In this document: piece by piece, positions 33,827 to 42,526 of the stretch
How the letters are laid out: every line of letters starts with the position of its first letter
Numbering within the stretch: position 1 is the stretch's first letter
Assembly: GCA_964058845.1 (NCBI GenBank)
Contig: CAXKVR010000850.1
Span: forward strand, 1 to 42,526
From: Carex sylvatica
Lineage: Eukaryota > Streptophyta > Magnoliopsida > Poales > Cyperaceae
Direction: 5' to 3'
Length of the DNA: 42,526 nt
Position numbers and translations under genes: made by a program
Notes under the pieces: model-generated
Database searches by the model: none
What the model was told of the DNA's origin: nothing
What the model saw: the letters and a program-made list of their open reading frames with translations, nothing else

Positions 33827-35072
33827 GGGGAATTTGACAAATTAATATGCTTTTGAAAAACTTCAAATAAAATACCTCTCCTGTAAATTTTTTGACAAAA
33901 TAATCTTGTGGGTCCATATTTCTCTTCCTTCTCCCTTCCCTCTACTTCTGTCTCATTTACTCTAGTTTTTATTTAACTCCTAAGCATATTTATTACTATC
34001 TCTATAATATATATTCCATATCATAAATTTCATTTCCGAATAGTTTGAGAAATAAAATATTCCTTACCCATATAGTTTAATATTGCCATATATAATTTTC
34101 ATTTAAAGAAAGAACAAATAAATTCATATGCAATTATTTAACTAATTTGTGAGAGAACATTTATTACAAAATATTTGGCATATTATTTTTTGACTGTGAC
34201 GTGAGAGTAGGCCTGAAGTTTTTTAAAAGTAGGTAATTTCTACATCATCCAACGGAATGTTATTCTGTAGTAAATTTTTGTATTGGTCAAGCGATTTACC
34301 CATGGTTCTATATGCAAACAAAAAATGATCAATTAGAAATACTTCATATGAATTACGTAAGTAATTAAAAAAAAACAAATTGATGTAATATTTTGTATTA
34401 TTAACTTTTGGTGGTGGAAAATAAAAGCTATGATTAAAAGCCGAATAAATTATTAAAATGAGTTAGTTAATCATGATAACAAATCTCCAACCATTCTTAA
34501 TAAAAAAACTCAAAATATTAATCTCAGACTCGACAAAAAAAATATTTATAAATATTTCATCATTTACTGGACCATTTGAAAATTTTTGGGGCAGGAGTTA
34601 CGTAATTAATTTTACCATGAGGAGTCCATCCTTTAGAAAAAATTTGTAGTTAAAATTTTTTCTAGCAAACCATGTACGAAACTAAATAAAATTCGACTTG
34701 AACACTTATTTAATAATCCAACAATGAAAAAATACTAAACCAAAGAGGGGGGACGGAGTACCTCTGTTGATGGTGGAGTTGAACTAGAGAAGCGAACTTG
34801 ATGAGGCGAAGAGAGATGTTCGGAGAAGAGACAGTGGACAGAGTCGAGCCAGGGGAATGGAGGAAAGCCAAGAGGCGGTGGTCTTTCAGGTAGATATATC
34901 AAAATTTTCTAGAGAGGTCAAGAGACAAGGAAAAGTAAAAAAAAATGGAAGTAAATTGAGGAAAGGATAAAATTTTACATGTGTAGACCCCCACAAAGTT
35001 ATTTTGTCAAACAATTTAGAAGGTGTTTTGTCCGATTTTTTATAAAGATAGGTCATTTTGTCAATTCTCCCC
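33827..35072. mobile_element. 1.25 kb MULE-type TIR element
   Basis: The left end GGGGAATTTGACAAATTAAT pairs with the complement of the right end GTCAATTCTCCCC. The arms continue through AAATAAAATACCTCTCCTGT and TTGACAAAATAATCTTGTGGG against their complements near 34985-35040. The flanking 10-bp repeat GAGATTTGAT (33817-33826 and 35073-35082) fits MULE insertion (9-10 bp). The arm sequence resembles that of the 1573-4437 element. A GC-richer cargo-like block lies at about 34745-34890 (GAGGCGAAGAGAGATGTTCG). Confidence 0.75.
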
Positions 35073-35082
35073 GAGATTTGAT

Positions 35083-36160
35083 ATATATTTAATAGTATGT
35101 AACATGAAAATTTATTGTCAAAATTTCCAGAAGAACCATTTTGAAATGATTCACCATCTTTAGATATATTATCCAATGGCTCATAATAAGCCAGTTAATG
35201 GTGGCATGTCACCAACATTTTACCGTAATTTACAAAATGAAACTTGCAAAACCACTAAATATGTCACTTTTTGAACAAAGCTTAAGTAATACGATTTGAG
35301 TTAATTAAACGTTTAAAATTTAATCCATAAAATCAGTAATAAATTAAATAGTAATTATAATTTTCTCCACCTATCATTCTCACATTTCATCTCCAACTAA
35401 TTTTCTATTTTAACTATAACTACCAATTCTAACTATCTTTATTTATTTCATCTTTCTATCTTCCTATTCCACCTTCATCTTCCTCTCCCACCTCTCTCTC
35501 CCATCTCCGCCTCCGCTTCCCACTCCCACCTCTGCCTCTGCCTTCACCTCCATTTTTTCATCGATAAGGTTCCTCCCTCTTCCACCTCCCACCCTCTTCA
35601 ATCTCGAAATGGTAAATATAATAAACTCCTTCCCTCTCTCACCTCCGCCTCTATTTTTTCCGTTTATGACTGCAGCTCCAACTCCACAGACGTTCTGCCA
35701 GAGATCATCTGTGACTCCATCCCAATCAAGCACGCCTCTGCCGGAAATGAATACTTCAATTTGTATGAATATATACTTCAACGTGTATGAATAAATACTT
35801 GAGCACGCCTTTGCAAGGTCAGATCCATCATGTACTATTGACCGTATCAAAATGAGTGCTAAATGGATTGAATTCAACTAATTTTGTCTCTATGGATGCA
35901 ATTAATCTCTTTCATGTTTATGTTCTCATTTCTCATGATGTAGGAGTTATTTGCAAAGAATAAATCTTTCTTGATGGTGAATTAGGACACTGCATGCTAA
36001 GTAAATGACATAAAAACAAATTTTGAAAAAAAAAAATAGAGGTATATGAATAAATATTTGATGTCTTAGAAATAAATACTTCAATGTGTATAAATGAATA
36101 CTTGATATCTTAGGTATGAATACTTTCGTGGCAAGATATGAATACTTTTGTGGCAAAATA
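35083..36160. other. Spacer with a pyrimidine-rich block and a possible exon scrap
   Basis: About 35460-35665 is strongly CT-rich on the plus strand. Just after it, about 35675-35745 reads TDVLPEIICDSIPIKHAS on the plus strand, compositionally exon-like and reminiscent of the start of an F-box, but too short to assign. A lone older unit of the F-box-promoter repeat (TTTGAGTTAATTAAACG...) is at about 35297-35345. TATGAATACTT motifs begin near 35745. Confidence 0.35.
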
Positions 36161-36835
36161 TGAATACTTGTGCAACAGACAACTCGAAAATATGTTATCA
36201 TGGATCTCATTTGAAAGATAAAATTGTGTAGAAAACGTTCGTGGTTTTAGATTTGCAAAATTTCTCATAGATCGTCAAAAATATTGGTTAGATTGAACGG
36301 AAAAAAAAAATCACCTCTAAAAACATGTAAAAGATAGATGAGTGGTGTGTCTATTTTTTTTTATTTACACTTGCACGACGAGGATGAATACTTTTTCGAC
36401 GAGGCATGAATACTTGCTTGACGAGATATGAATACTTGTGCAACGAATAACTCGAAAGTATGTCATCATAGATCTTATTTGAAATAAAAAATTATGTAGA
36501 AGACATTTATTATTTTAGATTTGCAAAATTTATTGCAAATTATCAAAAATATTGGTTAGATTGAACGGAGAAAAAAATTCACCTCTAAAAATGTGTAAAA
36601 AACGAATAAGTAATGTGTCCAGTTTTTTTATTTACACTTTCACGATGCGGATGAATACTTTCTCAATGATGTATGAATATTTGCATGACGAGATATGAAT
36701 ATTTGTACAATGGACAACTCGAAAGTATGTCATCATGGACCTCATTTGAAAGAAAAAATTGTATAGAAAACGTTCGTGATTTTAAATTTGCAAAATTCTT
36801 CATAGGTCATTAAAAATATTAGTTTAGTGATTAGA
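36161..36835. repeat. Tandem array, about 2.5 copies of a 268-bp unit
   Basis: Units start with TGAATA(C/T)TTGT at 36161, 36429 and 36696. Each contains ACTCGAAAGTATGTCATCAT-like sequence, TTTAGATTTGCAAAATT, a TTGGTTAGATTGAACGGA tract (first two units) and several GATATGAATACTT decamers. Non-coding; the third unit is cut short. Confidence 0.85.
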
Positions 36836-36925
36836 GGATGAAATAGAGGAAAGTTACAGAGAATAGCTAGGTGCTCCCTAAATTAAAAAATAAAAAAAAT
36901 AAAAAAATGAAAAAGATGAAAATAT

Positions 36926-37345
36926 AAAAATAATATTTCACAACCTTTCCTTAATAAGAACAAACATTTCCATATTAAGACAACATTATATAAACAACCT
37001 AACAACCTAACAACCTATACGCTTTGAGTTAATTAAGCGCTAAAATTTGATCCAAAAGATCAGTAATAAATTAAAAAAGGAAAAAGATAAAAATAGTAAA
37101 AATGATACTTCACAATCTTTTCTTAATAAGAGCAAACATTCTATATTAAGACAATATTATATAAACAACCTAACAACCTATACGCTTTGAGTTAATTAAA
37201 CGCTAAATTTTGATCCATAAGATCAGTAATAAATTAAAAAAGGAAAAAGATAAAAATAGTAAAAATTATATTTGACAACCTTTCCTTAATAAGAATAAAC
37301 ATTTATATATTAAGAGAATATTATATAAACAACCTAACAACGCTC
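36926..37345 (+). repeat. Tandem array of a 164-171 bp unit carrying a TATA box, abutting the F-box gene
   Basis: Each unit contains CCTTAATAAGA, ATTAAGA-AA-ATTATATAAAC, AACCTAACAACC and, in the first two, TATACGCTTTGAGTTAATTAA, a GATCAGTAATAAATTAAA tract and GGAAAAAGATAAAAATAGT. TATATAAA recurs at 36987, 37158 and 37322. The third unit runs into the CT-rich leader of the F-box gene. The first unit has an extra 8-bp AACCTAAC step. Confidence 0.85.
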
Positions 37346-37417
37346 CTCTCTCTCTCTCTCTCTTTACAAATCCATACGCTCCCTCTCTCTCTCTTTCTCA
37401 ATCCATTTTCACAAACC
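37322..37417 (+). promoter_or_regulatory. Core promoter and leader of the F-box gene
   Basis: TATATAAA at 37322-37329, then (CT)n runs at about 37345-37363 and 37380-37396, then CACAAACC before ATGG. The start would fall about 30 bp after the TATA box, giving a leader of about 60 nt. The TATA box belongs to the last unit of the tandem array. Confidence 0.55.
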
Positions 37418-38614
37418 ATGGTGCCTCCCCCTCCTCCTTCTACCAAATGGCAAAGGGATCTTCCTGACCACCTACTTCACCAAATGATCTTACCACGTGT
37501 CCCTTTCAAGTGCCTGTTGAAATACAAATGTGTATCTAAGGAAATATATTCTCTCATAAGCACGGATGCTGTATTTGCTGTCGATCAATCCCACTCAGCC
37601 AACACTTCATCAAGCGGATTTGTTTACATGACACATAGCGGGTTATCGTTCTTCCCTACCGACCCGGCACTTATAGGTGTCCCTGACCCGTCCCTCAATT
37701 TCCTCAATCTTACCTCTCCTAAGGTCGAGCTAATCTCCTCCACAAACGGCCTGCTTCTCCTCTATGGTGAATTTAATGGCATGAAATCCCACTGCGTGTG
37801 TAATCCTGCTACCAAAGATATGGCAGTCGTACCAAATAATGTAAATGTTGTTGGGGAGGAATGTTACCACACTGAAATGGGTTTTGCATATGATCCTTGT
37901 GAGTTGCCTCATCGGTACACCATTGTTGACCCTCTTCTGATGTACTACTCTCTGGAGAGTTCTATACAGTTTTCTAATGCTCTCCACTACCAGTTTAACA
38001 TCTTTCATTCAGACACTGGCAAATGGACCCGTTCAAGCCAGAGAGTATATCTAGACATATATCCCACACTAAGTAAAGCAGTTTGTGCCAAGGGGGTGTT
38101 ATACTGGTGTTGTGGACAACAGTATCTTCTGTGGTATGATACAAAGAGAGATTTAGCAGGAACTTTATTGTGGCCTGAAATGAAGTCGTCCAGAGGTGAA
38201 ATGTTTCATGTCGGAGTCTATGCTGGTGAAATAACGTGTTGTCATACTTCGATTAGTGGGATCGAGATGTGGACCTTGACTGGAGGGTCCCGCTGGGAAA
38301 GGATCCATGCAACGACTTGGGACGGCTTGTTGGATAAGTATGACTTCGGTGTTGACTTGAACTTGGCTCGCTGTAGGCAGTATAAAAAGTTTTTCAAGCG
38401 ATATTTTATATCTCCCATAGGGTTTGATGGGCAGAATCTTTACCTCACAGCACGTCAGAAGGATCGAGATGACAAATTGAGCTGGTTGTTGAGTTGGGAA
38501 ACTGAACCAAATGAATTTCAAGAGAAAGGCCTGTTCAACATTGAATGGGACTTCGTAGGAAATTGTTGCAATAGTTTCTTCACGTATGCTAATAGCTTGG
38601 CGAAAGTGCCGTAA
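37418..38614 (+). CDS. F-box protein, single exon, 398 aa
   Basis: A complete, uninterrupted frame starts with AACCATGG (good plant start context) and ends TAA. Residues 12-50 form an F-box: DLPDHLLHQMILPRVPFK, then LLKYKCVSKEIYSLIS, with the usual LP-pair, the conserved RVP-K and the C-V-SK. The remainder (about 80-390) resembles the F-box-associated region: SSTNGLLLLY, CNPATKD, FAYDP and FNIFHSDTGKW are typical signposts, with further W-rich segments (VLYWCCGQQYLLWYD). Known family role: substrate-recognition subunit of SCF ubiquitin ligases, bound to SKP1/ASK through the F-box; the target is unknown. Plant F-box genes of this type evolve fast and are often species-specific. No intron is needed. 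Codon composition is much richer in GC than the flanks. Confidence 0.92.
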   Translation: MVPPPPPSTKWQRDLPDHLLHQMILPRVPFKCLLKYKCVSKEIYSLISTDAVFAVDQSHSANTSSSGFVYMTHSGLSFFPTDPALIGVPDPSLNFLNLTSPKVELISSTNGLLLLYGEFNGMKSHCVCNPATKDMAVVPNNVNVVGEECYHTEMGFAYDPCELPHRYTIVDPLLMYYSLESSIQFSNALHYQFNIFHSDTGKWTRSSQRVYLDIYPTLSKAVCAKGVLYWCCGQQYLLWYDTKRDLAGTLLWPEMKSSRGEMFHVGVYAGEITCCHTSISGIEMWTLTGGSRWERIHATTWDGLLDKYDFGVDLNLARCRQYKKFFKRYFISPIGFDGQNLYLTARQKDRDDKLSWLLSWETEPNEFQEKGLFNIEWDFVGNCCNSFFTYANSLAKVP

Positions 38615-38840
38615 ATTTGTAATCCTGTTAGCAATTAATTAGAATATAAAGATGGGTTAGTTTGTGGCTGTGTTGTAATTTGGTTGAAACTTGAGAATAT
38701 TTGTCTTTTGATGTACCTGTTTTTTGTGTGTTAGATTGCAATGACAGTTAGTGAAATTGGTGTGATTGCGGAATAATGATCCATTTTTTCCCTTGAAAAA
38801 GGATTAGTTTGATATATCCTAGACAAAAGTTGCAAGTTAA
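38615..38840 (+). other. 3' flank of the F-box gene, duplicated at 32327-32520
   Basis: Probable 3' UTR. Carries AGAATATAAAGATGGGTTAG, TGTGTTAGATTGCAATGACA and AATTGGTGTGATTGCGGAAT, shared with the relic at 32.3 kb. A short tandem duplication ACAAAAGTTGCAAGTTAAT occurs at about 38824 and 38855. Confidence 0.6.
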
Positions 38841-40168
38841 TCATTAATTTGGAACAAAAGTTGCAAGTTAATTTGCACAAATCAGTAACCAGACTTGTAA
38901 AAGTACCTATATATCAGCTGTACAGGTGTAACCAAGTTCAAATTTATTCCAATAAACCCACTAAGAACCAATTCAATGAAATAAAATGTCATTGCAAACC
39001 CTTAACATCAATCTTTTTTAATCCATAAACTTTTGTGCCTTGTCCGTGACAAAATGAAATTACCAGCCAGTTTAGCCATATGCTTTGATGGTATCTTTTT
39101 TTCTTTTTCCTTTTTTTTTTTCTCGTTGTATTTTTCCACAATACCGGTGCCTTGTACCAACTGGTTCCATGGCTTTGTTTTTCCAAGAAATTGTTGCACC
39201 TCAACATATTATGAAAATATGATTAAATTTACAACTAAATCGATGCCAAATATGTTGATTATCACCTGTATAGCATCCTCCCAAACTTTATCCCCACCAA
39301 ACCAACCAACGCCTTGACTGGTACCACCTCCCCCTTCTCTATTTGCTTGCTCCACTTTTCAAAGTCGTCCCAGCACCTTCCTTGCTTCGTCCTAACAATA
39401 ATAATAAAAAAATGTAAACATATCAAAAGACCTCAATTTGTTAATTTGATATCAACACTAAATGGTACAGGCCGGTCGCATACATAAAAGATGCATACAA
39501 GAAAAGTACAAATCCAAATCAAAAGAACCACTTGTTTTTTGTTTAACTAACTTCCTGTTTTGCCCCCTAAAATTATAGTCCCCAATTTGGTCCCTGGAGA
39601 TTCTAATACATACCACTTTTGAGTTATTTTATTATTGGATCATATTAGAAAAGAGTGGTACTACACAGGTCATTTATGTAATTTATTCATGAATTATGTA
39701 ACATGCCCCAAATTTTTTTTTGGATTACTTCTATCAATTTTGAAACAAGTACAAGCAAAGAGAAGCTACTTGCAAATGGAGGAAAATTTAACAAAAATTA
39801 ACACACTATATCGGCATTATAGCTTATCTTATGAGAGCTATAAAAGATTAAAGAGAATATGGTCCAAATTTCTTCACCTTGACAAATCCTCGCCATCTAA
39901 TAACTTCCACAAAAATTAAACAATACAGATGCAAATTTTATTACTGAAAAGAATACTACATGCATGAATATAGAGGAAGAAAATAGAAACACCTTCTTGC
40001 GACCATTGGAGAAGAAACAAGAGATGCGACCAGTTCAAAGGCAACACTTCTCCTGGAAGAACACCTATCTTGGGTTAGGGTTCCGAAGTAGGAGCTCAGC
40101 TGCTCAGGAAAGAATCTTGTCGTACAGGGTGTACATGAGGCTGAGCTCAGTAGCTGCGCCATGGCCAT
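38841..40168 (-). pseudogene. Decayed copy B of the plastid-protein gene
   Basis: Exon 1 homologue 40168-39993 starts MAMAQLLSSASCT, like the intact copy, but has a net insertion of eight bases (around GAGCAGCTGAGCT) that shifts the frame. Exon 2 homologue 39391-39233 keeps acceptor and donor positions but reads DEARKVLGRL then a stop, because of a deletion that also removes the KKDVFENW segment; the Gly/Trp motif is shortened. Exon 3 is absent: the intron 2 homologue (from about 38840) runs straight into the F-box 3' flank. Homology to the intact gene also covers both introns (for example AATGACCAGACTTGTA-type and CTTTTGTGCCTTGT tracts). A non-functional duplicate of 28657-30938. Confidence 0.8.
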
Positions 40169-40175
40169 TTTTTGC

Positions 40176-41135
40176 TTAATCCATGCCCGACTTCCTAATC
40201 ACCTGTTCTTTAGCTGAAGTTGCAGTATGGTACAAACTATTCACTGTTTCAGAAACTGGTACGTGCACTGGTACAACAACAACAACCAAGTCTTTAGTCC
40301 CAAACAAGTTGGAATAGGCACTTTTTTTGCTTAAGTTTTTTTTTTTTCAATTAAAAAATATTTTTTGTGAGTTTTTGCGATTTTTTAAATAATTTACAAA
40401 CCCTTAACATCTTTTTAATCATAAACTTTTGTGCCTTGTTTGCGACAAAGGGAAACTATCTGCCTATTTAGAAATCTGCTTTGAAGTTACCAATTTTTTT
40501 TCTTCCTCTTCTTTTTCTAGTGGCTTCATTGTATTAACTAGTTCAATAGCTTTGATTTACCGAGAAATTGATGCCCCTCAATATATTATGAAAAAAGCAC
40601 CAACAAAAATATTAAAATTACCATTAAACTGATGCCAAATATGACTTGCATAGCCTCCTCCCAAAATTTATCCCCACCAAACCAACCGTACCTCCACCTC
40701 GACCGGTACCACCTCCCCCTTCTCTCTCTTGCTCCCTCGTCACTATTTCATTGTTCCAGTTTTTAAGTCCTTATTTTGAGAAAGTGCATTTTCCAGTGCC
40801 TTGCTTCCTCCTAATAATAAAAAAATGAAAACATATCAAAAGACCTAAATTTTTTAATTTGGCAACAACACTAAATGGTACAAGCCGATCCCATACATGA
40901 AAGATGCATACAAGAAAACAACAAATTTAAATCAAAAGATCGACCAATTGTTAGTTTAAACCAATTTTTGTTTTGGCCCCTAAGATTATCTGTATCCCCA
41001 TTTTGGTCCCTGGTGATTCCAATACATACCACATTGAGTTATTTCATCATTAAGATATATTTGATGAGCAAACCAAGTCAAAATTCAGGGACAAAAAACT
41101 GAAAACAGTGGTACTAACGAACTATACAGGCCATT
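40176..41135 (-). pseudogene. Decayed copy C of the plastid-protein gene, fused to copy B
   Basis: The exon 3 homologue (about 40275-40176) still reads VPVHVPVSETVNSLY...TSAKEQVIRKSGMD and a stop, in line with the intact copy. Its 5' part is replaced by a SINE-like fragment. The exon 2 homologue starts at 40810 with EEAR, but a four-base loss shifts the frame; the donor GTAATTT after TTAATG is kept. Homology to intron 1 reaches about 41135, where copia-like LTR sequence begins and exon 1 is lost. The stop of C (40176) lies only seven bases from the ATG of B (40168), so the two copies are joined without intergenic DNA. Confidence 0.8.
40272..40322. mobile_element. Au-SINE-like 3' fragment
   Basis: AACAACAACAACCAAGTCTT and AGTCCCAAACAAGTTGGAAT match the conserved CAAGTC-TTAGTCCCAAACAAGTTGGGGT tail of plant Au-type SINEs. 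Only the terminal part is present; a T-rich stretch follows. It interrupts exon 3 of pseudogene C. Confidence 0.55.
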
Positions 41136-41431
41136 CCCTTGGTTTTCCTGTCTGTCTCCGTTGCTTCTTCACTTAGTCTTGTTTAGAGTTTGTTCTTTTA
41201 TTGTTGAAACTTGTAAGAGAGTATATGAGAGTGTTATTGAGATTCTAATCTCCTTGTACTTGTAAAGACTCTTTGATTTAGTGAATTTGTACTGTGTGCT
41301 CCCGTAATTTTATTTTACAAAAGAGTTTTCACGTATAATTTTGTGTTATTTCTAATTTCTTGTACTTATTATCTTGATTTTTTATGTGATTCTCTATTTA
41401 TTTTTTTACCTCTATTTTATATGTACCAACA
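41136..41431 (+). mobile_element. Partial Ty1/copia-like LTR (U5 side)
   Basis: TAATCTCCTTGTACTTGTAAAG, GATTTAGTGAATTTGTACTG and GTGCTCCCGTAATTTT are typical of R/U5 regions of plant copia LTRs. The segment ends ACCAACA (…CA terminus) and is followed by a primer-binding-site-like sequence. The 5' LTR border is not clear and no gag/pol follows. Confidence 0.55.
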
Positions 41432-41433
41432 AG

Positions 41434-41445
41434 TGATATCAAAGC
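41434..41445 (+). other. Primer-binding-site-like sequence
   Basis: TGATATCAAAGC differs by two G-to-A changes from TGGTATCAGAGC, the initiator tRNA-Met complement used by plant LTR retrotransposons. It lies directly after the LTR end, as expected. Confidence 0.55.
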
Positions 41446-42526
41446 ATTGAATCTCAACATATGCGTATATGCGTGTACTATTTCTGATGAAAATAGACTC
41501 CCCGTAACTCACAAAAATTGTATGATGATGTTGGAGCGCGTGACATCTGTCGTAAATATCTGATTAACTAACAGCTCTTTTCGTAGAAATTTAATAAACC
41601 ACCGAATAATTGATATCTTCACAGACAAAAAATAATAATAATAAAACAAAAACAATGTTGGAGCCCATGAGCCCAATATATTAAAATAGCATTGTTGTGG
41701 GCCGCGAATACTGAGTGGATCCATAATTTTTTTTTTAATGAATAACGACAAATATATTATATTGATAAAAAATATTTTTTTATAATTTTTTTTACAGTAA
41801 TTATAACTCCCTCTCCTATACAAGAGATTATGTAAAAATCCGTTCCAACCTCTATTGATTAAAGTACTGTAAATTTTTCTTAAAGATTAACTCTTCAGTT
41901 CTCTATCTCCAGTGCCGTATCAGTGATTAGCCGATTCATTATTTTCTATATTTTGGAGAACAATCTCATATTTCTCTCTCACCACAGAGCCCAAGCTCTG
42001 AATTCATAATTATTTTTTTCCGAACAAAGATGAATGAACAATATCATAAAACAATCAAAAAATGCTGTTTGCTTTAATCTTACTTAATTAGTTAAGACAC
42101 AGAAATATTTTTTCTGAATAAAATTGAGAGTCAAATCATTTCAATAGTTTAATATATATAAAAGATACTGGTTGCTTTAATATTATTACTTTAATTGGTT
42201 TAGACATATATATTTTTTCTCAGCAAAGACGTAAAGAAGAAGAAAAAAAACGAAGATCCCTTGCTCCACTGACTTCATATCAGATTTAAATCTTGCTTAG
42301 CATCAAAGCTTGCCTATTTCATATAGTCATACTCAACTAAGCTAAAAATACCAAAAAAACATCTCCACTTTATACAATAAATCAAGGTCAAAACTACAAA
42401 ATTTAGATAGAGGTGACTGAAAAATAAAATGTAAAAATATATAATGAAAAAGGTGAAATTTGAATAAATTTTTTTCCATAATTCAATGAGCAACTTTTAA
42501 CCATTAGAGTACAAGCAAGCATTTAC
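41446..42526. other. Right end: AT-rich DNA without recognised genes
   Basis: No retroelement polyprotein follows the primer-binding site. Frames on both strands are short and AT-driven. A GC-richer patch (about 41640-41720) has no recognisable product. Confidence 0.5.

Noticed and set aside
35464..35877. 137-codon reverse-strand Glu/Gly/Arg-rich frame
   Set aside because: It is the complement of the CT-rich block at 35460-35665; low complexity, not a protein.
36161..37345. CRISPR-like array from regularly spaced repeats
   Set aside because: The repeats are long head-to-tail satellites in plant nuclear DNA, without short repeats separated by unique spacers.
41446..42526. Body of a copia retrotransposon after the primer-binding site
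   Set aside because: No gag, protease, integrase or reverse-transcriptase motifs in any frame; only the LTR edge and primer-binding site can be argued.

Overview
This window is AT-rich nuclear DNA of a flowering plant. The evidence is plant gene families (an ABCG half-transporter, a CML48-type EF-hand protein, a single-exon F-box protein and a plastid-targeted protein), GT-AG introns, and dense MULE, hAT, foldback and copia-type elements. The species cannot be fixed from sequence alone. A monocot is a weak guess; nothing here is decisive.

Layout. 1-1281 (-): first 427 codons of an ABCG5-like half-size ABC transporter, running off the left edge. 1.57-25.2 kb: mostly mobile DNA and unrecognised AT-rich spacer. 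It holds a 2.9 kb MULE-type element with other elements nested in it, a LINE relic, three hAT-type elements with 8-bp target duplications, two more MULE-type elements (one a Pack-MULE carrying a 12-oxophytodienoate reductase fragment), a 1.15 kb palindrome and several foldback elements. A weak reverse-strand promoter/exon-like block lies at 23.45-23.81 kb. 25493-27837 (+): five-exon CML48-like calcium-binding gene. 28657-30938 (-): convergent three-exon gene for an uncharacterised Gly/Trp-rich plastid membrane protein of 195 aa, reconstructed here by joining exons. 31.0-35.1 kb: more MITEs, hAT and MULE elements plus a relic of the F-box 3' flank. 36.2-37.35 kb: two tandem arrays. 37418-38614 (+): intact F-box gene, whose core promoter lies in the last repeat of the second array. 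39.2-41.1 kb (-): two decayed, fused tandem copies of the plastid gene. 41.1-41.45 kb: remnant of a copia-like LTR with a primer-binding site. The last 1 kb holds nothing recognised.

The genes do not form a pathway. The main interest is structural: a Pack-MULE with a frozen exon-intron-exon capture; foldback elements sharing one core but carrying different outer ends; a tandemly triplicated TATA-containing promoter module; a triplicated plastid-protein gene of which one copy looks intact; and a shortened signature loop in the ABC transporter. I saw no convincing intact tRNA, rRNA, CRISPR or viral gene.
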